64,000 nucleotides of DNA from Mesorhizobium sp. M1B.F.Ca.ET.045.04.1.1 (GTDB lineage: Bacteria > Pseudomonadota > Alphaproteobacteria > Rhizobiales > Rhizobiaceae), in assembly GCF_003952465.1 (NCBI RefSeq), contig NZ_CP034448.1:1-64000 (forward strand). The letters are read 5' to 3'. Below are positions 37,511 through 46,442 of the stretch, piece after piece (the stretch's first letter is position 1; every line of letters starts with the position of its first letter). The position numbers were made by a program, and so were the translations under genes. Below the pieces are notes generated by a model. That model saw only the letters and a program-made list of their open reading frames with translations. It made no database searches and was not told the origin of the DNA.

Positions 37511-37735
37511 TCCCCGTCACTATACGGGGACAAATGCCCGGCAGGACAATGAGGGGCAGCGCCAAGCTTTTTAAGATTTTCTTTCGGACGGAGCGAGGGG
37601 CGCTTGCATGGCCAGACTTGGCGCCGCCCCTCATCCGCCCTTCGGGCGTTCGTCGTTCGAAAAGCCAAGCAATTGGCTATTCGCCCGCTGCGCGGACCAC
37701 TCCTCACCTCCCCGTGAAACGGGGAGAAGGAAGGG
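37511..37735. repeat. Pair of family B repeats, head to head
   Basis: Left part 37511-37570: hairpin CCCCGT-CACTAT-ACGGGG, then GCCCGGCAGG and ATGAGGGGCAGCGCCAAG. Right part 37617-37735: CTTGGCGCCGCCCCTCAT, CGCCCTTCGGGCG and hairpin TCCCCGT-GAA-ACGGGGA. The halves are inverted relative to each other around a roughly 50-bp centre. It fills the gap between convergent apaG and hslO. Confidence 0.75.
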
Positions 37736-37738
37736 CAT

Positions 37739-38746
37739 TCACTCGGCCGCGAACTCCGCCGGATCGAAGTCGTACTGCGTCGAGCAGAACTCGCAGGCGA
37801 CATGGATGCCGCCGTCCTCGGTCGAGTCCTTGATCTCGTCGGCCGAAAAGCCTTCGAGGATGCCGCGGATCTTCTCGCGCGAGCAGGAGCACCGGTCGGC
37901 GACGGGCACGCCACGGAAGACGCGCACGCCATGTTCGTGGAACAGCCGGTAGAGCAGCCGCTCGGCGCCCACCGTCGGATCGATGAGCTCGGTCGGCTCG
38001 GTGGTGCCGAGCAGCGCCAGAAGTTCCCGCCAGGAATTGTCGGCCGGCTCGTGCGTCACGTCGCGCGGATCACCGTCGCCGCCGGAAATATCGGGCACGC
38101 GCATGCGCTCCGGCGCCTGCGGCAGGAACTGCGCAAGGATGCCGCCGGCACGCCATTGCTCGCGGGCGCCGCCGGGGCCCGGCGTCACCAGCTTGGCGAC
38201 CGACATCTTGAGATCGGTCGGGATCTGCTCGGACTGGCGAAAATAGGTGCGCGCGGCTTCTTCCAGCGACGTGCCGTCGAGCTGGACGATGCCCTGATAG
38301 CGCTGGGTGTGCGCGCCCTGGTCGATGGTCAGCGCCAGCACGCCGGTGCCGAGCAGTTTCTGCTGCGAGGTCTCGCCGGCGGCAACCAGCGCCTGCAACC
38401 GGTCGGCATCGAAGCGCGCATAGGCGCGCAGCGCATGCGGCGTGGTGAAGTCCGCCACCAGCATGTCGACCGGCCCATCGGTGCGCGTCTGTAGGATGAA
38501 CTTGCCCTCGAACTTCAGCGACGTGCCGAGCAGCACGGTCAGCACGCAGGCTTCCGCCAGTAGGCGCGCCACCGGTTCGGGATAGTCGTGGCGGCTGAGG
38601 ATGGCGTCGAGCATCGGCCCGAGCTGCACGGTGCGGCCGCGCACATCGAGCGGCGCCACCTCGTATGGCACGACATGATCGTCGCCGGCGAAGCCGAATT
38701 CACCGAGTTTGGGTTGATGTTCAGCCAATGGACGGATTTCCAACAT
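37739..38746 (-). CDS. hslO: Redox-regulated chaperone Hsp33
   Basis: A 335-residue Hsp33. The C-terminal redox switch is present as CSC (RCSCSREK) and CxxC (CEFCSTQYDF), which bind zinc when reduced and form disulfides on oxidation, activating holdase function. The N-terminal core includes PYEVAPLDVRGRTVQLG and LLGTSLKFEGKFILQ. ATG 38746 has GGAG seven bases upstream, so it is preferred over an in-frame ATG at 38782. Last gene of an argD-argF-hslO run. Confidence 0.92.
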   Translation of the reverse strand: MLEIRPLAEHQPKLGEFGFAGDDHVVPYEVAPLDVRGRTVQLGPMLDAILSRHDYPEPVARLLAEACVLTVLLGTSLKFEGKFILQTRTDGPVDMLVADFTTPHALRAYARFDADRLQALVAAGETSQQKLLGTGVLALTIDQGAHTQRYQGIVQLDGTSLEEAARTYFRQSEQIPTDLKMSVAKLVTPGPGGAREQWRAGGILAQFLPQAPERMRVPDISGGDGDPRDVTHEPADNSWRELLALLGTTEPTELIDPTVGAERLLYRLFHEHGVRVFRGVPVADRCSCSREKIRGILEGFSADEIKDSTEDGGIHVACEFCSTQYDFDPAEFAAE

Positions 38747-38878
38747 GACAAAGCTCCGGGGCGCATCCATCCCGCTTTCCAAGCGGCATGGGGCAAAGCG
38801 CGTTCGATTTGCGTGATGGCCCGCAAATAGGCATCACGCATCCGCGGATCAAGTTGGCCCAGATCAAGTCGGCCTCGA

Positions 38879-39790
38879 TCAAGCGCCCAGGCACCAGGCC
38901 AGCACCGCCTTCTGGGCGTGCAGCCGGTTCTCGGCCTCGTCGAACACCACCGAATGCGGTCCGTCGATGACCTCGTCGGTGACCTCCTCGCCGCGATGCG
39001 CCGGCAGGCAGTGCATGAAGAGCGCGTCGGACTTCGCTTTGGCCATAAGCGCTGCATTGACCTGGTAAGGCAGGAAGACGTTGTGGCCGCGAGCGCGATG
39101 CTCCTGGCCCATCGACACCCAGCTGTCGGTGACGACGCAATCGGCCTGGTCGACCGCCTCCTCGGCCGAGCGGGCGAACCTGACTTTGCCGCCATTGGCC
39201 TTCGACCAGTCGACATATTTCTCGAACGGCTCGCTGCCCTCCGGCACTGCGACATTGAGATTGAAGCGGAACCGCGCCGAAGCTTCGAGCAGCGAGTGCA
39301 GCACATTGTTGCCGTCGCCGGTCCAGGCGAAGGTCTTGCCGGCCACCGGACCCCGATGCTCCTCGAAGGTCATGATGTCGGCCATGAGCTGGCAGGGATG
39401 GGTATCGTCGGTCAGCCCGTTGATGACCGGCACGGTCGCATTCTCGGTGAGCTCCAGCAGCCGGTCATGCGAGGTGGTGCGGATCATGATGGCGTCGACA
39501 TAGCGCGACAGAACCTTGGCGGTGTCGGCGATGGTTTCGGAACGGCCGAGCTGCATCTCGGTGCCGGTCAGCATGATGGTCTCGCCCCCAAGCTGGCGCA
39601 TGCCGACGTCGAAGGACACGCGCGTGCGTGTCGACGGCTTGTCGAAGATCATGGCCAGCACCTTGCCTTCGAGCGGCTTCGAACGCTCGCCGGCCTTGAG
39701 CCTGGTCTTTCGCGCCACCGCATCGTCCAGCATGATGCGCAGATCGCCCGCGGAAACGGCTGACAGATCGGTGAAGTGGCGAACGCTCAT
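38879..39790 (-). CDS. argF: Ornithine carbamoyltransferase, anabolic
   Basis: A 303-residue transcarbamylase. The carbamoyl-phosphate loop is [14 protein letters not shown]; ornithine-binding motifs are [14 protein letters not shown] and [12 protein letters not shown]. It makes citrulline from ornithine and carbamoyl phosphate. ATG 39790 (MSVRHFTDL) is the family start; an in-frame start 39 bases upstream is rejected. It follows argD by 16 bases and is probably co-transcribed. Confidence 0.95.
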   Translation of the reverse strand: MSVRHFTDLSAVSAGDLRIMLDDAVARKTRLKAGERSKPLEGKVLAMIFDKPSTRTRVSFDVGMRQLGGETIMLTGTEMQLGRSETIADTAKVLSRYVDAIMIRTTSHDRLLELTENATVPVINGLTDDTHPCQLMADIMTFEEHRGPVAGKTFAWTGDGNNVLHSLLEASARFRFNLNVAVPEGSEPFEKYVDWSKANGGKVRFARSAEEAVDQADCVVTDSWVSMGQEHRARGHNVFLPYQVNAALMAKAKSDALFMHCLPAHRGEEVTDEVIDGPHSVVFDEAENRLHAQKAVLAWCLGA

Positions 39791-39806
39791 CGGCAGGATT
39801 CCAGAA

Positions 39807-41006
39807 TTATTTCGCGGCTTCGGCCGCAATCGCGTCGGTCAGGCCCTTGGCGCCCGAGCGGATGCGCTTCAGCGCCTCGCCGATCTCCTCGTCGGTGACG
39901 GTGAGCGGCGGCAAGAGGCGGATGACATTGTCGCCGGCCGGCACCGCCAGCAGGTGCTGGTCGCGCAGCGCCATGTTCACCTTGTTGTTGGGCATGACGC
40001 ATTTCAGGCCAAGCATCAGGCCGGTTCCCCGGATGCCTTCGATGATCCCGGGGAATTCATCGGCGACCGCCGCAAGGCCCTGCTTCAAGAGAAGCGCCTT
40101 GCGCTGCACATCATCGAGGAAGCCGTCGGCCAGCACCACGTCGAGCACCGCATTGCCCACCGCCATCGCCAGCGGATTGCCGCCGAAGGTGGTGCCGTGC
40201 ACGCCGGCCGTCATGCCGGTCGCGGCGTCGTCGGTTGCAAGGCAGGCACCCATCGGGAAGCCGCCGCCGATGCCCTTGGCGATCGCCATCAGGTCAGGCG
40301 TCACGCCCGCCCATTCATGCGCGAAGAGCCTGCCGGTGCGGCCGATGCCGCACTGGACCTCGTCGAAGATCAGAAGCAGGCCATGCTTGTCGCAGAGCTG
40401 CCGCAGGCGCTTCAGCGACTGCGTCGGCACCGGGCGGATGCCGCCTTCGCCCTGCACCGGCTCGATCAGGATTGCCGCGGTCTCCGGCGTGATCGCCTTT
40501 TCGGCGGCGTCGATGTCGTCGAACGCGACCTGGTCGAAGCCCTCGACCTTGGGCCCGAAACCCTCGAGATATTTATACTGGCCGCCGGCCGCGATCGTGG
40601 CCAGCGTGCGGCCGTGGAAGGCGCCCTCGAAGGTGATGATGCGGAAGCGCTCGGCATGGCCCTTGACGAACTGGTAGCGACGCGCCGTCTTGATGGCGCA
40701 TTCCAGCGCCTCGGCGCCGGAATTGGTGAAGAACACCTTGTCGGCAAAAGTCGCCTCGACCAGCCGCTCGCCCAGCCGGCGCTGCTCGGGAATCTCGTAG
40801 AGGTTGGAGACGTGCCACAGCTTTGCCGCCTGCCCGGTGAGCGCCGCCACCAGATGCGGATGGCTGTGGCCCAGCGAGTTCACGGCGATGCCGCCGGCGA
40901 AATCGAGATATCGCTCGCCCTTGTCGGTGACCAGCCAGGTCCCCTCCCCGTGATCGAAAGCCAGGGGTGCGCGAGCAAAAGTCTCGTAAAGCGCCGAACC
41001 GCTCAT
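39807..41006 (-). CDS. argD: Acetylornithine aminotransferase
   Basis: A 399-residue class III aminotransferase. [20 protein letters not shown] is the N-terminal signature; [16 protein letters not shown] holds the PLP-ring aspartate; the PLP lysine is in [16 protein letters not shown]; and [14 protein letters not shown] follows. It converts N-acetylglutamate semialdehyde to N-acetylornithine. First gene of the argD-argF-hslO run; a minus-strand hairpin with a U-run lies 27 bases before its start. Confidence 0.94.
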   Translation of the reverse strand: MSGSALYETFARAPLAFDHGEGTWLVTDKGERYLDFAGGIAVNSLGHSHPHLVAALTGQAAKLWHVSNLYEIPEQRRLGERLVEATFADKVFFTNSGAEALECAIKTARRYQFVKGHAERFRIITFEGAFHGRTLATIAAGGQYKYLEGFGPKVEGFDQVAFDDIDAAEKAITPETAAILIEPVQGEGGIRPVPTQSLKRLRQLCDKHGLLLIFDEVQCGIGRTGRLFAHEWAGVTPDLMAIAKGIGGGFPMGACLATDDAATGMTAGVHGTTFGGNPLAMAVGNAVLDVVLADGFLDDVQRKALLLKQGLAAVADEFPGIIEGIRGTGLMLGLKCVMPNNKVNMALRDQHLLAVPAGDNVIRLLPPLTVTDEEIGEALKRIRSGAKGLTDAIAAEAAK

Positions 41007-41032
41007 TATATGCGTCTCCGGAACCGGAAATC

Positions 41033-41055
41033 AAAAAAGCCGCCAATGCGGCGGC
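41033..41055 (-). terminator. Terminator-like hairpin just upstream of argD
   Basis: On the minus strand, GCCGCC-GCATT-GGCGGC followed by six T. It ends 27 bases before the argD start with no gene further upstream on that strand, so it may be an attenuator in the argD leader or the end of a small transcript. Confidence 0.5.
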
Positions 41056-41181
41056 CTTTGCGGCTTATCATGTTTTTCGGCCATGAAGTCAACGAAAACG
41101 TCGCGCAGAAACGCGCGGCAAGGCTCTGACGGCACGTCGGCTCATAAGCGGTCAGGCAAGTTGGGGAAAACCGAAAAAACC

Positions 41182-41328
41182 GAATCGTGTTGCCCTGGGG
41201 ACTCTTGTCACCGAGTCAGCGCTTAAGGTAATTGTAGTCGAGAAATAACTAGATTTCGTGCGGCGGATCTAATCACCCGGTATATGTGGTGTTGTTTGCC
41301 CGGCGGGAGCCGGGGCGGGAAAGGATTC
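41182..41328 (+). promoter_or_regulatory. Cluster of GANTC methylation sites upstream of gcrA
   Basis: GAATC at 41182, GACTC at 41200, GAGTC at 41213 and GATTC at 41324; three fall within 36 bases, against about one per 256 bases expected at random. GANTC is the target of the cell-cycle methyltransferase CcrM in alphaproteobacteria, and GcrA acts at methylated GANTC promoters, so autoregulation is plausible. Confidence 0.6.
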
Positions 41329-41360
41329 TGACTGCCGTACGCCTCAGCAGGAGCGGTCTC

Positions 41361-41879
41361 ATGAACTGGACTGACGAGCGGGTTGAACTTCTCAGGAAAT
41401 TGTGGTCGGAGGGTCTCAGTGCCAGCCAGATCGCAGCACAGCTCGGCGGGGTGAGCCGCAACGCCGTCATCGGCAAGGTGCATCGGCTGAAACTCTCGGG
41501 CCGCGGCCGCGCCACAGCAGCGCCGGCGCGCCAGAAGAAGGCGACACAAGGAGCCTCCATGCAGAAATCGGTGGCCCGGGCGGCAAGTGCGACACGTCAC
41601 GTGACGGCCTCCATCGGCGCGACCGCGCTGCAGGTGCAGTTCGACGCGGAGCCGGTGGCGCGCCACTATATCCGCCCGGTCGAGAATGTCGTCGTGCCGA
41701 TCTCGCGGCACCTGCAACTCGTCGAGCTGACCGAGCGCACCTGCAAGTGGCCGAACGGCGATCCGCTGTCGGAAGATTTCAGCTTCTGCGGCAACGACGC
41801 CGCCGAGACCGGGCCATACTGCAAATATCATGCCCGCGTCGCGTTCCAGCCGGCGGCGGAAAGGCGACGCGCTCGCTGA
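41361..41879 (+). CDS. gcrA: Cell-cycle regulator GcrA
   Basis: A 172-residue protein with the diagnostic N-terminal HTH MNWTDERVELLRKLWSEGLS and ASQIAAQLGGVSRNAVIGKV, then a Lys/Ala-rich linker and a C-terminal domain with CKWPNGDP and FCGNDAAETGPYCKYH, whose cysteines and histidine look zinc-binding. In Caulobacter it binds sigma-70 RNA polymerase and activates promoters with methylated GANTC. AGGAG lies seven bases before the ATG; an upstream GTG at 41286 is rejected. A heptanucleotide array starts directly after the stop. Confidence 0.95.
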   Translation: MNWTDERVELLRKLWSEGLSASQIAAQLGGVSRNAVIGKVHRLKLSGRGRATAAPARQKKATQGASMQKSVARAASATRHVTASIGATALQVQFDAEPVARHYIRPVENVVVPISRHLQLVELTERTCKWPNGDPLSEDFSFCGNDAAETGPYCKYHARVAFQPAAERRRAR

Positions 41880-41880
41880 T

Positions 41881-41980
41881 AGCGAATAGCGAATAGCGAA
41901 TAGCGAATAGCGAATAGCGAATAGCGAATAGCGAATAGCGAATAGCGAATAGCGAATAGCGAATAGCGAATAGCGAATAG
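41881..41980. repeat. Heptanucleotide tandem array (AGCGAAT)n
   Basis: About 14 uninterrupted copies of AGCGAAT, starting two bases after the gcrA stop region. An inverted pair CTATTCGCTATTCGC follows at 42038-42052 with six T after it. The unit is 7 bp, so any open frame across it encodes a seven-residue repeat (RYSLFAI on the minus strand), which is not a gene. Confidence 0.95.
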
Positions 41981-42037
41981 AACAGTTTCGGGCATCCAAG
42001 TCCGGCACAAGCTTCTTTTGTCCCTATTGGCTACTCC

Positions 42038-42058
42038 CTATTCGCTATTCGCTTTTTT
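42038..42058 (+). terminator. Terminator of gcrA using the heptanucleotide array as one arm
   Basis: CTATTCGCTATTCGC can pair with GCGAATAGCGAATAG anywhere in the array at 41881-41980 and is followed by TTTTTT. It ends at the stop of the convergent corA gene. The loop length depends on which copies pair. Confidence 0.5.
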
Positions 42059-43068
42059 CACAGCCACCCATTCTTCTTGAACCGCCAATACAGAAACACG
42101 CAGATCAGCGCGATCGCCACCAGCACGGTCGGATAGCCGTATTCCATCTTCAGTTCAGGCATGTCGGCGAAGTTCATGCCGTAGATGCCGGCGAAGGCCG
42201 TCGGCACCGCCAGGATGGCGGCCCATGAGGCGAGTTTCTTGGAAATCGCCGTTTCCTGGCTCTGTCCGACCAGAAGGCTGGCTTCGAAGGCGAAGGCCAG
42301 GACCTCGCGCAGGCTGTCGATCTTTTCCTGCACTGTGCGGATGTGATCGGTCACGTCGCGGAACAGCGGGTGCATGGCGCCGTGGATCTGCGGCAGCTCG
42401 GCGCTGGTCAGGCGGCGGCAGACCTCGACCAGCGGCAGCGCCGCGTTGCGCAGCCTGAGCAGATCGCGGCGCAGCATGTAGAGCCGTTCGATGTCGGCGC
42501 CGGTCATCGGCTTCAGCAGCACCTTGTCTTCGATCTGCTCGACCTCGTCCTCGATCTGCTCGAGCACCGGCATGTAATTGTCGACGATGAAATCGAGAAT
42601 GGCATAGAGGACGAAATCCTCGCCCTTGGCGAGCGAAGACGGGCAGCTTTCCCAGTGCTGGCGCACCGGGGCGTAAGAGGTCGACGGACCGTGCCTGACG
42701 CTGACGATATAGCCGGTGCCGACGAACAGATGCGTCTCGCCGAAGGTGACGCGACCGTCGATCAGCTGCGCAGTGCGGGCGACGATGAACAACGCGTCGC
42801 CATATTGCTCGATCTTGGGCCGCTGATGCGGATGCTCGGCGTCCTCGATGGCCAGATCATGCAGATGAAACTGCGCCTGCACCCTGAGCAACAGGTTGCG
42901 GTCGGGCTCTAGCAGGCCGATCCAGACGACATGGCCGGGCCTTGCCGACCAACCGCCGGCCTCCTCGATCGCGATGTCGGCGATACGCTTGCCCGCTGAA
43001 TAGACGCTCGAGGCAATGATGCCGGATGTCGACTGCGGGGCCGGGGCCAGGTTTCGAACTTGTTCCAT
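42058..43068 (-). CDS. corA: CorA-family magnesium/cobalt transporter
   Basis: A 336-residue channel. The large N-terminal cytoplasmic domain includes WIGLLEPDRNLLLRVQ and GETHLFVGTGYIVSVRHG, and a long helix with EQIEDEVEQIEDKV. The two C-terminal membrane helices are preceded by the selectivity motif GMN in AGIYGMNFADMPE and end in VAIALICVFLYWRFKKNGWL. GGGAGG lies seven bases before the start. Convergent with gcrA. Confidence 0.94.
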   Translation of the reverse strand: MEQVRNLAPAPQSTSGIIASSVYSAGKRIADIAIEEAGGWSARPGHVVWIGLLEPDRNLLLRVQAQFHLHDLAIEDAEHPHQRPKIEQYGDALFIVARTAQLIDGRVTFGETHLFVGTGYIVSVRHGPSTSYAPVRQHWESCPSSLAKGEDFVLYAILDFIVDNYMPVLEQIEDEVEQIEDKVLLKPMTGADIERLYMLRRDLLRLRNAALPLVEVCRRLTSAELPQIHGAMHPLFRDVTDHIRTVQEKIDSLREVLAFAFEASLLVGQSQETAISKKLASWAAILAVPTAFAGIYGMNFADMPELKMEYGYPTVLVAIALICVFLYWRFKKNGWL

Positions 43069-43155
43069 CGCAAACCTCCCGAGACAGCGACTGACAAAAT
43101 CGCTGTACGCGGAGGAGCTTAGCCTAAATTAGAAAGCCGTTCGAGGGCCACCCGT

Positions 43156-43881
43156 TCACTTAGCCGGTACCGTCCCCGGGGACACCACCTGGTCAGTCTT
43201 GTCGCCCTTCGGCCGATCGGCCGGCATCTGGTCGCCGGTGACGATGTAATAGATGGTTTCGGCGATGTTGGTGGCGTGGTCGCCGATCCGCTCGATGTTC
43301 TTGGCGCAGAACAGCAGATGCGTGCAGGGCGTTATATTGCGCGGATCTTCCATCATGTAGGTCAGAAGCTCGCGAAACAGCGAGGTGTACATGGCGTCGA
43401 TCTGGTCGTCGCGGTCGCGCACGAAGCCGATCTTCTCGACCGAGCGCGACGCATAGACGTCGAGCACTTCCTTGAGCTGCGTCAGCGCCAGGTTGGCCAG
43501 CGCCTCGAGGCCCCGGAACAGGCTGTTCGGCTGGCGGCCGTCGATGACCGCCGCGACGCGCTTGGCGACATTCTTGCCGAGGTCGCCGACACGCTCGATG
43601 TCGGCGGAGATGCGGATGGCGCCGACGATCTCGCGCAGATCCGTCGCCATCGGCTGGCGCCTGGCGATGATGATGATCGCCTTGTCGTCGATCTCGCGCT
43701 GCCCCTCATCGAGGACGAGATCGTCCTGGATGACCTTCTGGGCGAGGCCTGGATCGGCATTAACCAGGGCCGCGATCGCCTGTTCGACCATGCGCTCGGC
43801 ATGACCGCCCATGGCGGCGATGCGCTTCGACAGGAATTTCAGTTCTTCGTCATAGGCACTGACAATGTGGACGGACTGCAT
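43156..43881 (-). CDS. phoU: Phosphate transport regulator PhoU
   Basis: A 241-residue protein of two three-helix PhoU repeats. The metal-binding-type motifs are DLREIVGAIRISADIERVGDLGKN in the first half and LLFCAKNIERIGDHATNIAE in the second. PhoU links the Pst transporter to the PhoR kinase and represses the Pho regulon in high phosphate. It lies downstream of phoR with 108 bases between; pstSCAB and phoB are not between or after these genes. Confidence 0.95.
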   Translation of the reverse strand: MQSVHIVSAYDEELKFLSKRIAAMGGHAERMVEQAIAALVNADPGLAQKVIQDDLVLDEGQREIDDKAIIIIARRQPMATDLREIVGAIRISADIERVGDLGKNVAKRVAAVIDGRQPNSLFRGLEALANLALTQLKEVLDVYASRSVEKIGFVRDRDDQIDAMYTSLFRELLTYMMEDPRNITPCTHLLFCAKNIERIGDHATNIAETIYYIVTGDQMPADRPKGDKTDQVVSPGTVPAK

Positions 43882-43989
43882 GGCTATGCCTTCCCGGGTT
43901 CTGCCGGCTGGTGCGCTCCCTCAATCTGTCGCTGATACGCGAGCCGGATGACAGAAAGAAGAAACTGCCGGTTGGCAACCAATATAGGA

Positions 43990-45255
43990 TCATTGAGCCG
44001 GCAAATGAACCGTGAACGCCGCGCCCTTGCCGACTTCCGACCTGATCGACAGCCTTGCATTATGACGGGTCAATATATGCTTGACGATCGAAAGGCCAAG
44101 ACCGGTGCCTTTCTGGGTTCGGCTGTTTTCCACATCGACGCGGTAGAAACGCTCGGTGATGCGAGGGATGTGCTCCTCGGCAATACCAGGGCCATAGTCT
44201 CTTATGGTGACATCGATGCCTGCATCCTGGCCATCTTCGCTGCGGGCGATGGATACGGTAACATGCCCGCCCGACTGGCCGTATTTGCAGGCATTCTCCA
44301 GGAGATTCTCGAAAACCTGGAAGAGCTCGTCGCGGTCGCCGGGCACGGAAAGCGGGCCATCGACGAAATCCCGCTCGATGACGAGGCCGTTCTCGCTGGC
44401 CAGCGGCCCAAGGGAATCGATGACGCTCTCGATGATCTGGCGAAGATCGACCTCGGTCCCCGGCCTGAGATAGGGCTTCATCTCCAGCCGCGACAGCGAC
44501 AGCAAGTCGTCGATCAAACGCGCCATGCGACCGGTCTGGTTCTGCATGATCTGCAGGAACTGGTCGCGTGCCGCAGGATCGCCGCGCGCCGGGCCGCGCA
44601 ATGTCTCGATGAAGCCGGCGATCGAGGCGAGCGGCGTGCGCAGCTCGTGGCTGGCATTGGCGATGAAGTCGGCGCGCATGCGGTCGATGCGGCGCGCCTC
44701 GCTCTGATCCTTGAACACCAGAACGTAGAGATCGGTGGCATGGCCGACCGAGGATGCGCTCACCCGGTAGGTGCGCTCGACCGGCAGCTTCTCGGTATAA
44801 TCGACGACATCGGAGGCCACGGTCCCCGAGACGATGCTGTCGAGCAGGGCCTGCATTTCGGGCGCACGGAACTTGAGCGACAGCGACATGCCGGGCGCCA
44901 GCCCGCCGAAGGCGGCGAAGGCGGCCGCATTGGCGTGGACGATTGTTGCCGCGCGGTCGAAGATGATCAGCGGGTCGGCAACGGCCGCGGCAAGATATTC
45001 GCCGGAGAGCCGCTGCAGCCCGCCGGCCTCGATCGCCGCCGCCTCATCGGCGGATTGCCGTTCGACATCGGCGGGCAGCATCGCGGCTGCGACCAGCAGT
45101 GCCAGGGCCAGCAGCAGCACGTAGATCGAAAGGCCGCCGAAACCGTAGACCACGAGAACAGCGACGACGGCCGCGGCCAGCAACCAGCGGCTGCGCCGCA
45201 GCCGGGCGACGATGGCTTGCGTCCCACCTTTCCGCTCTGCGCCTGTATCGACCAT
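43990..45255 (-). CDS. phoR: PhoR-type phosphate sensor histidine kinase
   Basis: A 421-residue kinase. Two membrane helices at the N-terminus (LLAAAVVAVLVVYGFGGL and IYVLLLALALLVAAAML) are followed by a PAS domain (AVADPLIIFDRAATIVHANA), the HisKA box FIANASHELRTPLASIAGF and HATPase motifs NLLENACKYG, DYGPGIAEEHI and GTGLGLSIVKHIL. No periplasmic domain, as in PhoR. ATG 45255 is used; a GTG at 45291 is possible. The adjacent phoU and ppk2 support a phosphate role. Confidence 0.88.
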   Translation of the reverse strand: MVDTGAERKGGTQAIVARLRRSRWLLAAAVVAVLVVYGFGGLSIYVLLLALALLVAAAMLPADVERQSADEAAAIEAGGLQRLSGEYLAAAVADPLIIFDRAATIVHANAAAFAAFGGLAPGMSLSLKFRAPEMQALLDSIVSGTVASDVVDYTEKLPVERTYRVSASSVGHATDLYVLVFKDQSEARRIDRMRADFIANASHELRTPLASIAGFIETLRGPARGDPAARDQFLQIMQNQTGRMARLIDDLLSLSRLEMKPYLRPGTEVDLRQIIESVIDSLGPLASENGLVIERDFVDGPLSVPGDRDELFQVFENLLENACKYGQSGGHVTVSIARSEDGQDAGIDVTIRDYGPGIAEEHIPRITERFYRVDVENSRTQKGTGLGLSIVKHILTRHNARLSIRSEVGKGAAFTVHLPAQ

Positions 45256-45276
45256 GCGCTGCCCCGTATCCCTCCG

Positions 45277-45294
45277 CCGGTGAAAGTTCACCGG
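45277..45294. promoter_or_regulatory. Palindrome upstream of phoR
   Basis: CCGGTGAA-AG-TTCACCGG, a perfect inverted repeat with 8-bp arms, 22 bases before the preferred phoR start. A repressor or stem in the leader are both possible. It does not look like a Pho box. If translation began at the GTG at 45291 it would be coding. A degenerate family C-like fragment follows at about 45309-45365. Confidence 0.4.
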
Positions 45295-45450
45295 ACCGGA
45301 ACCGGCGCATGACCCCGCAAAAATCGGAATCGATTTTCTGGAATGTTCATGCGCAAAATCAAAGTGCTACGACGCCCCCACGTCCGGACGGACGCGGGCG
45401 TCGTGGAGGCTCCATAGCATGAGTCCGCAAGCTGGAAAGGGTTCGCCTCG

Positions 45451-46356
45451 ATGAAAAATGCCAAGGAAACCGCCGAAGCGGCGCCCGCCGCGGGACCGAT
45501 CAGGATCAGGATCGGCGGCAAGGAACGCGAGTTCGACATCGACAACCCGGCGCTTCCGGACTGGATCGAGGACAACAAGCTGACCGCAGGCGGCTATCCG
45601 TACGACAAGAAGATGAAAAACGAAGACTACGACAAGGAACTCGAGCGCCTGCAGATCGAGCTGGTCAAGGCGCAGGCCTGGCTGCAGGCGACCGGCAAGC
45701 GGGTGATGGCGTTGTTCGAGGGGCGGGACGCGGCGGGCAAGGGCGGCACGATCTTCGTGCTGCGGCAGTACATGAATCCGCGCACGGCGCGCAATGTGGC
45801 GCTGACCAAGCCGACGCCGACGGAGCTTGGGCAATGGTACTTTCAGCGCTATGTCGACCATTTCCCCACTTCGGGCGAGTTCGTCACCTTCGACCGCTCC
45901 TGGTACAACCGGGCCGGCGTCGAGCCGGTCATGGGGTTCTGCACGCCGGAACAGCATGAGAAATTCCTCGACGAGACGCCGCATTTCGAGCGCATGATAT
46001 GCAACGAGGGCATCCACTTCTTCAAATTCTGGCTGAACATAGGCCGCGAGACGCAGCTCGAACGCTTCCACGACCGCCGCTGGTCGCCGCTGAAGAACTG
46101 GAAGTTCTCGCCGATCGACATTGCCGGCATCAACAAGTGGGACGACTACACCAGGGCGCGCGACCTGATGGTCGAGCGCACCCACAAGGAGTTCGCGCCC
46201 TGGATCATCGTGCGCGCCAACGACAAGCGCCGGGCGCGGCTCGCCGTCATCCAGCGGATCCTGTTGTCGCTGTCCTATGACGGGCGCGATCTCGACGTCA
46301 TCGGCAAGGAAGACAAGAAAATCGTCGGCGAAGGACCGTCGTTCCTTCAGAAATAG
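45451..46356 (+). CDS. ppk2: Polyphosphate kinase 2
   Basis: A 301-residue PPK2. Walker A is [12 protein letters not shown] (residues 89-100) and Walker [13 protein letters not shown] (147-158), with the lid module [18 protein letters not shown]. The single-domain length and motifs fit class I PPK2, which uses polyphosphate to phosphorylate ADP or GDP, or the reverse. GGAAAGG lies before the start. It is divergent from the phoR-phoU pair, a sensible neighbour for a polyphosphate enzyme. Confidence 0.94.
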   Translation: MKNAKETAEAAPAAGPIRIRIGGKEREFDIDNPALPDWIEDNKLTAGGYPYDKKMKNEDYDKELERLQIELVKAQAWLQATGKRVMALFEGRDAAGKGGTIFVLRQYMNPRTARNVALTKPTPTELGQWYFQRYVDHFPTSGEFVTFDRSWYNRAGVEPVMGFCTPEQHEKFLDETPHFERMICNEGIHFFKFWLNIGRETQLERFHDRRWSPLKNWKFSPIDIAGINKWDDYTRARDLMVERTHKEFAPWIIVRANDKRRARLAVIQRILLSLSYDGRDLDVIGKEDKKIVGEGPSFLQK

Positions 46357-46392
46357 CTTTTCCCGGCGCCCGACGACCGGCGTCCAATGTTA

Positions 46393-46425
46393 CAGCGCCG
46401 CGCATCTTTCGGGTGCGCGGCGCTG
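46393..46425. terminator. Long hairpin between ppk2 and the crotonase gene
   Basis: CAGCGCCGCGCA and TGCGCGGCGCTG form a perfect 12-bp stem around a 9-base loop. It lies between convergent genes and no long U-run follows; a bidirectional terminator is inferred. Confidence 0.65.
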
Positions 46426-46442
46426 AGGCTTTACGATCGTGC

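Larger units (their letters stand above)
41007..41360. other. Divergent argD-gcrA intergenic region
   Basis: 354 bp with no supported gene. It holds a terminator-like hairpin facing argD (41033-41055), four GANTC sites (41182-41186, 41200-41204, 41213-41217, 41324-41328) and TTAA just after the third site. The A/T-richer part 41160-41290 is the likely gcrA promoter. Confidence 0.5.

Noticed and set aside
39516..41129. 537-codon plus-strand frame across argF and argD
   Set aside because: Antisense to two genes with diagnostic active-site motifs; no supporting start or domain.
41881..41980. CRISPR array
   Set aside because: The repeat unit is 7 bp with no spacers; it is a simple tandem array. 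No cas genes in the window.
41223..42010. Minus-strand frame with a repeated RYSLFAI peptide
   Set aside because: Artefact of the AGCGAAT array read in one frame; it overlaps gcrA antisense and lacks a plausible start.
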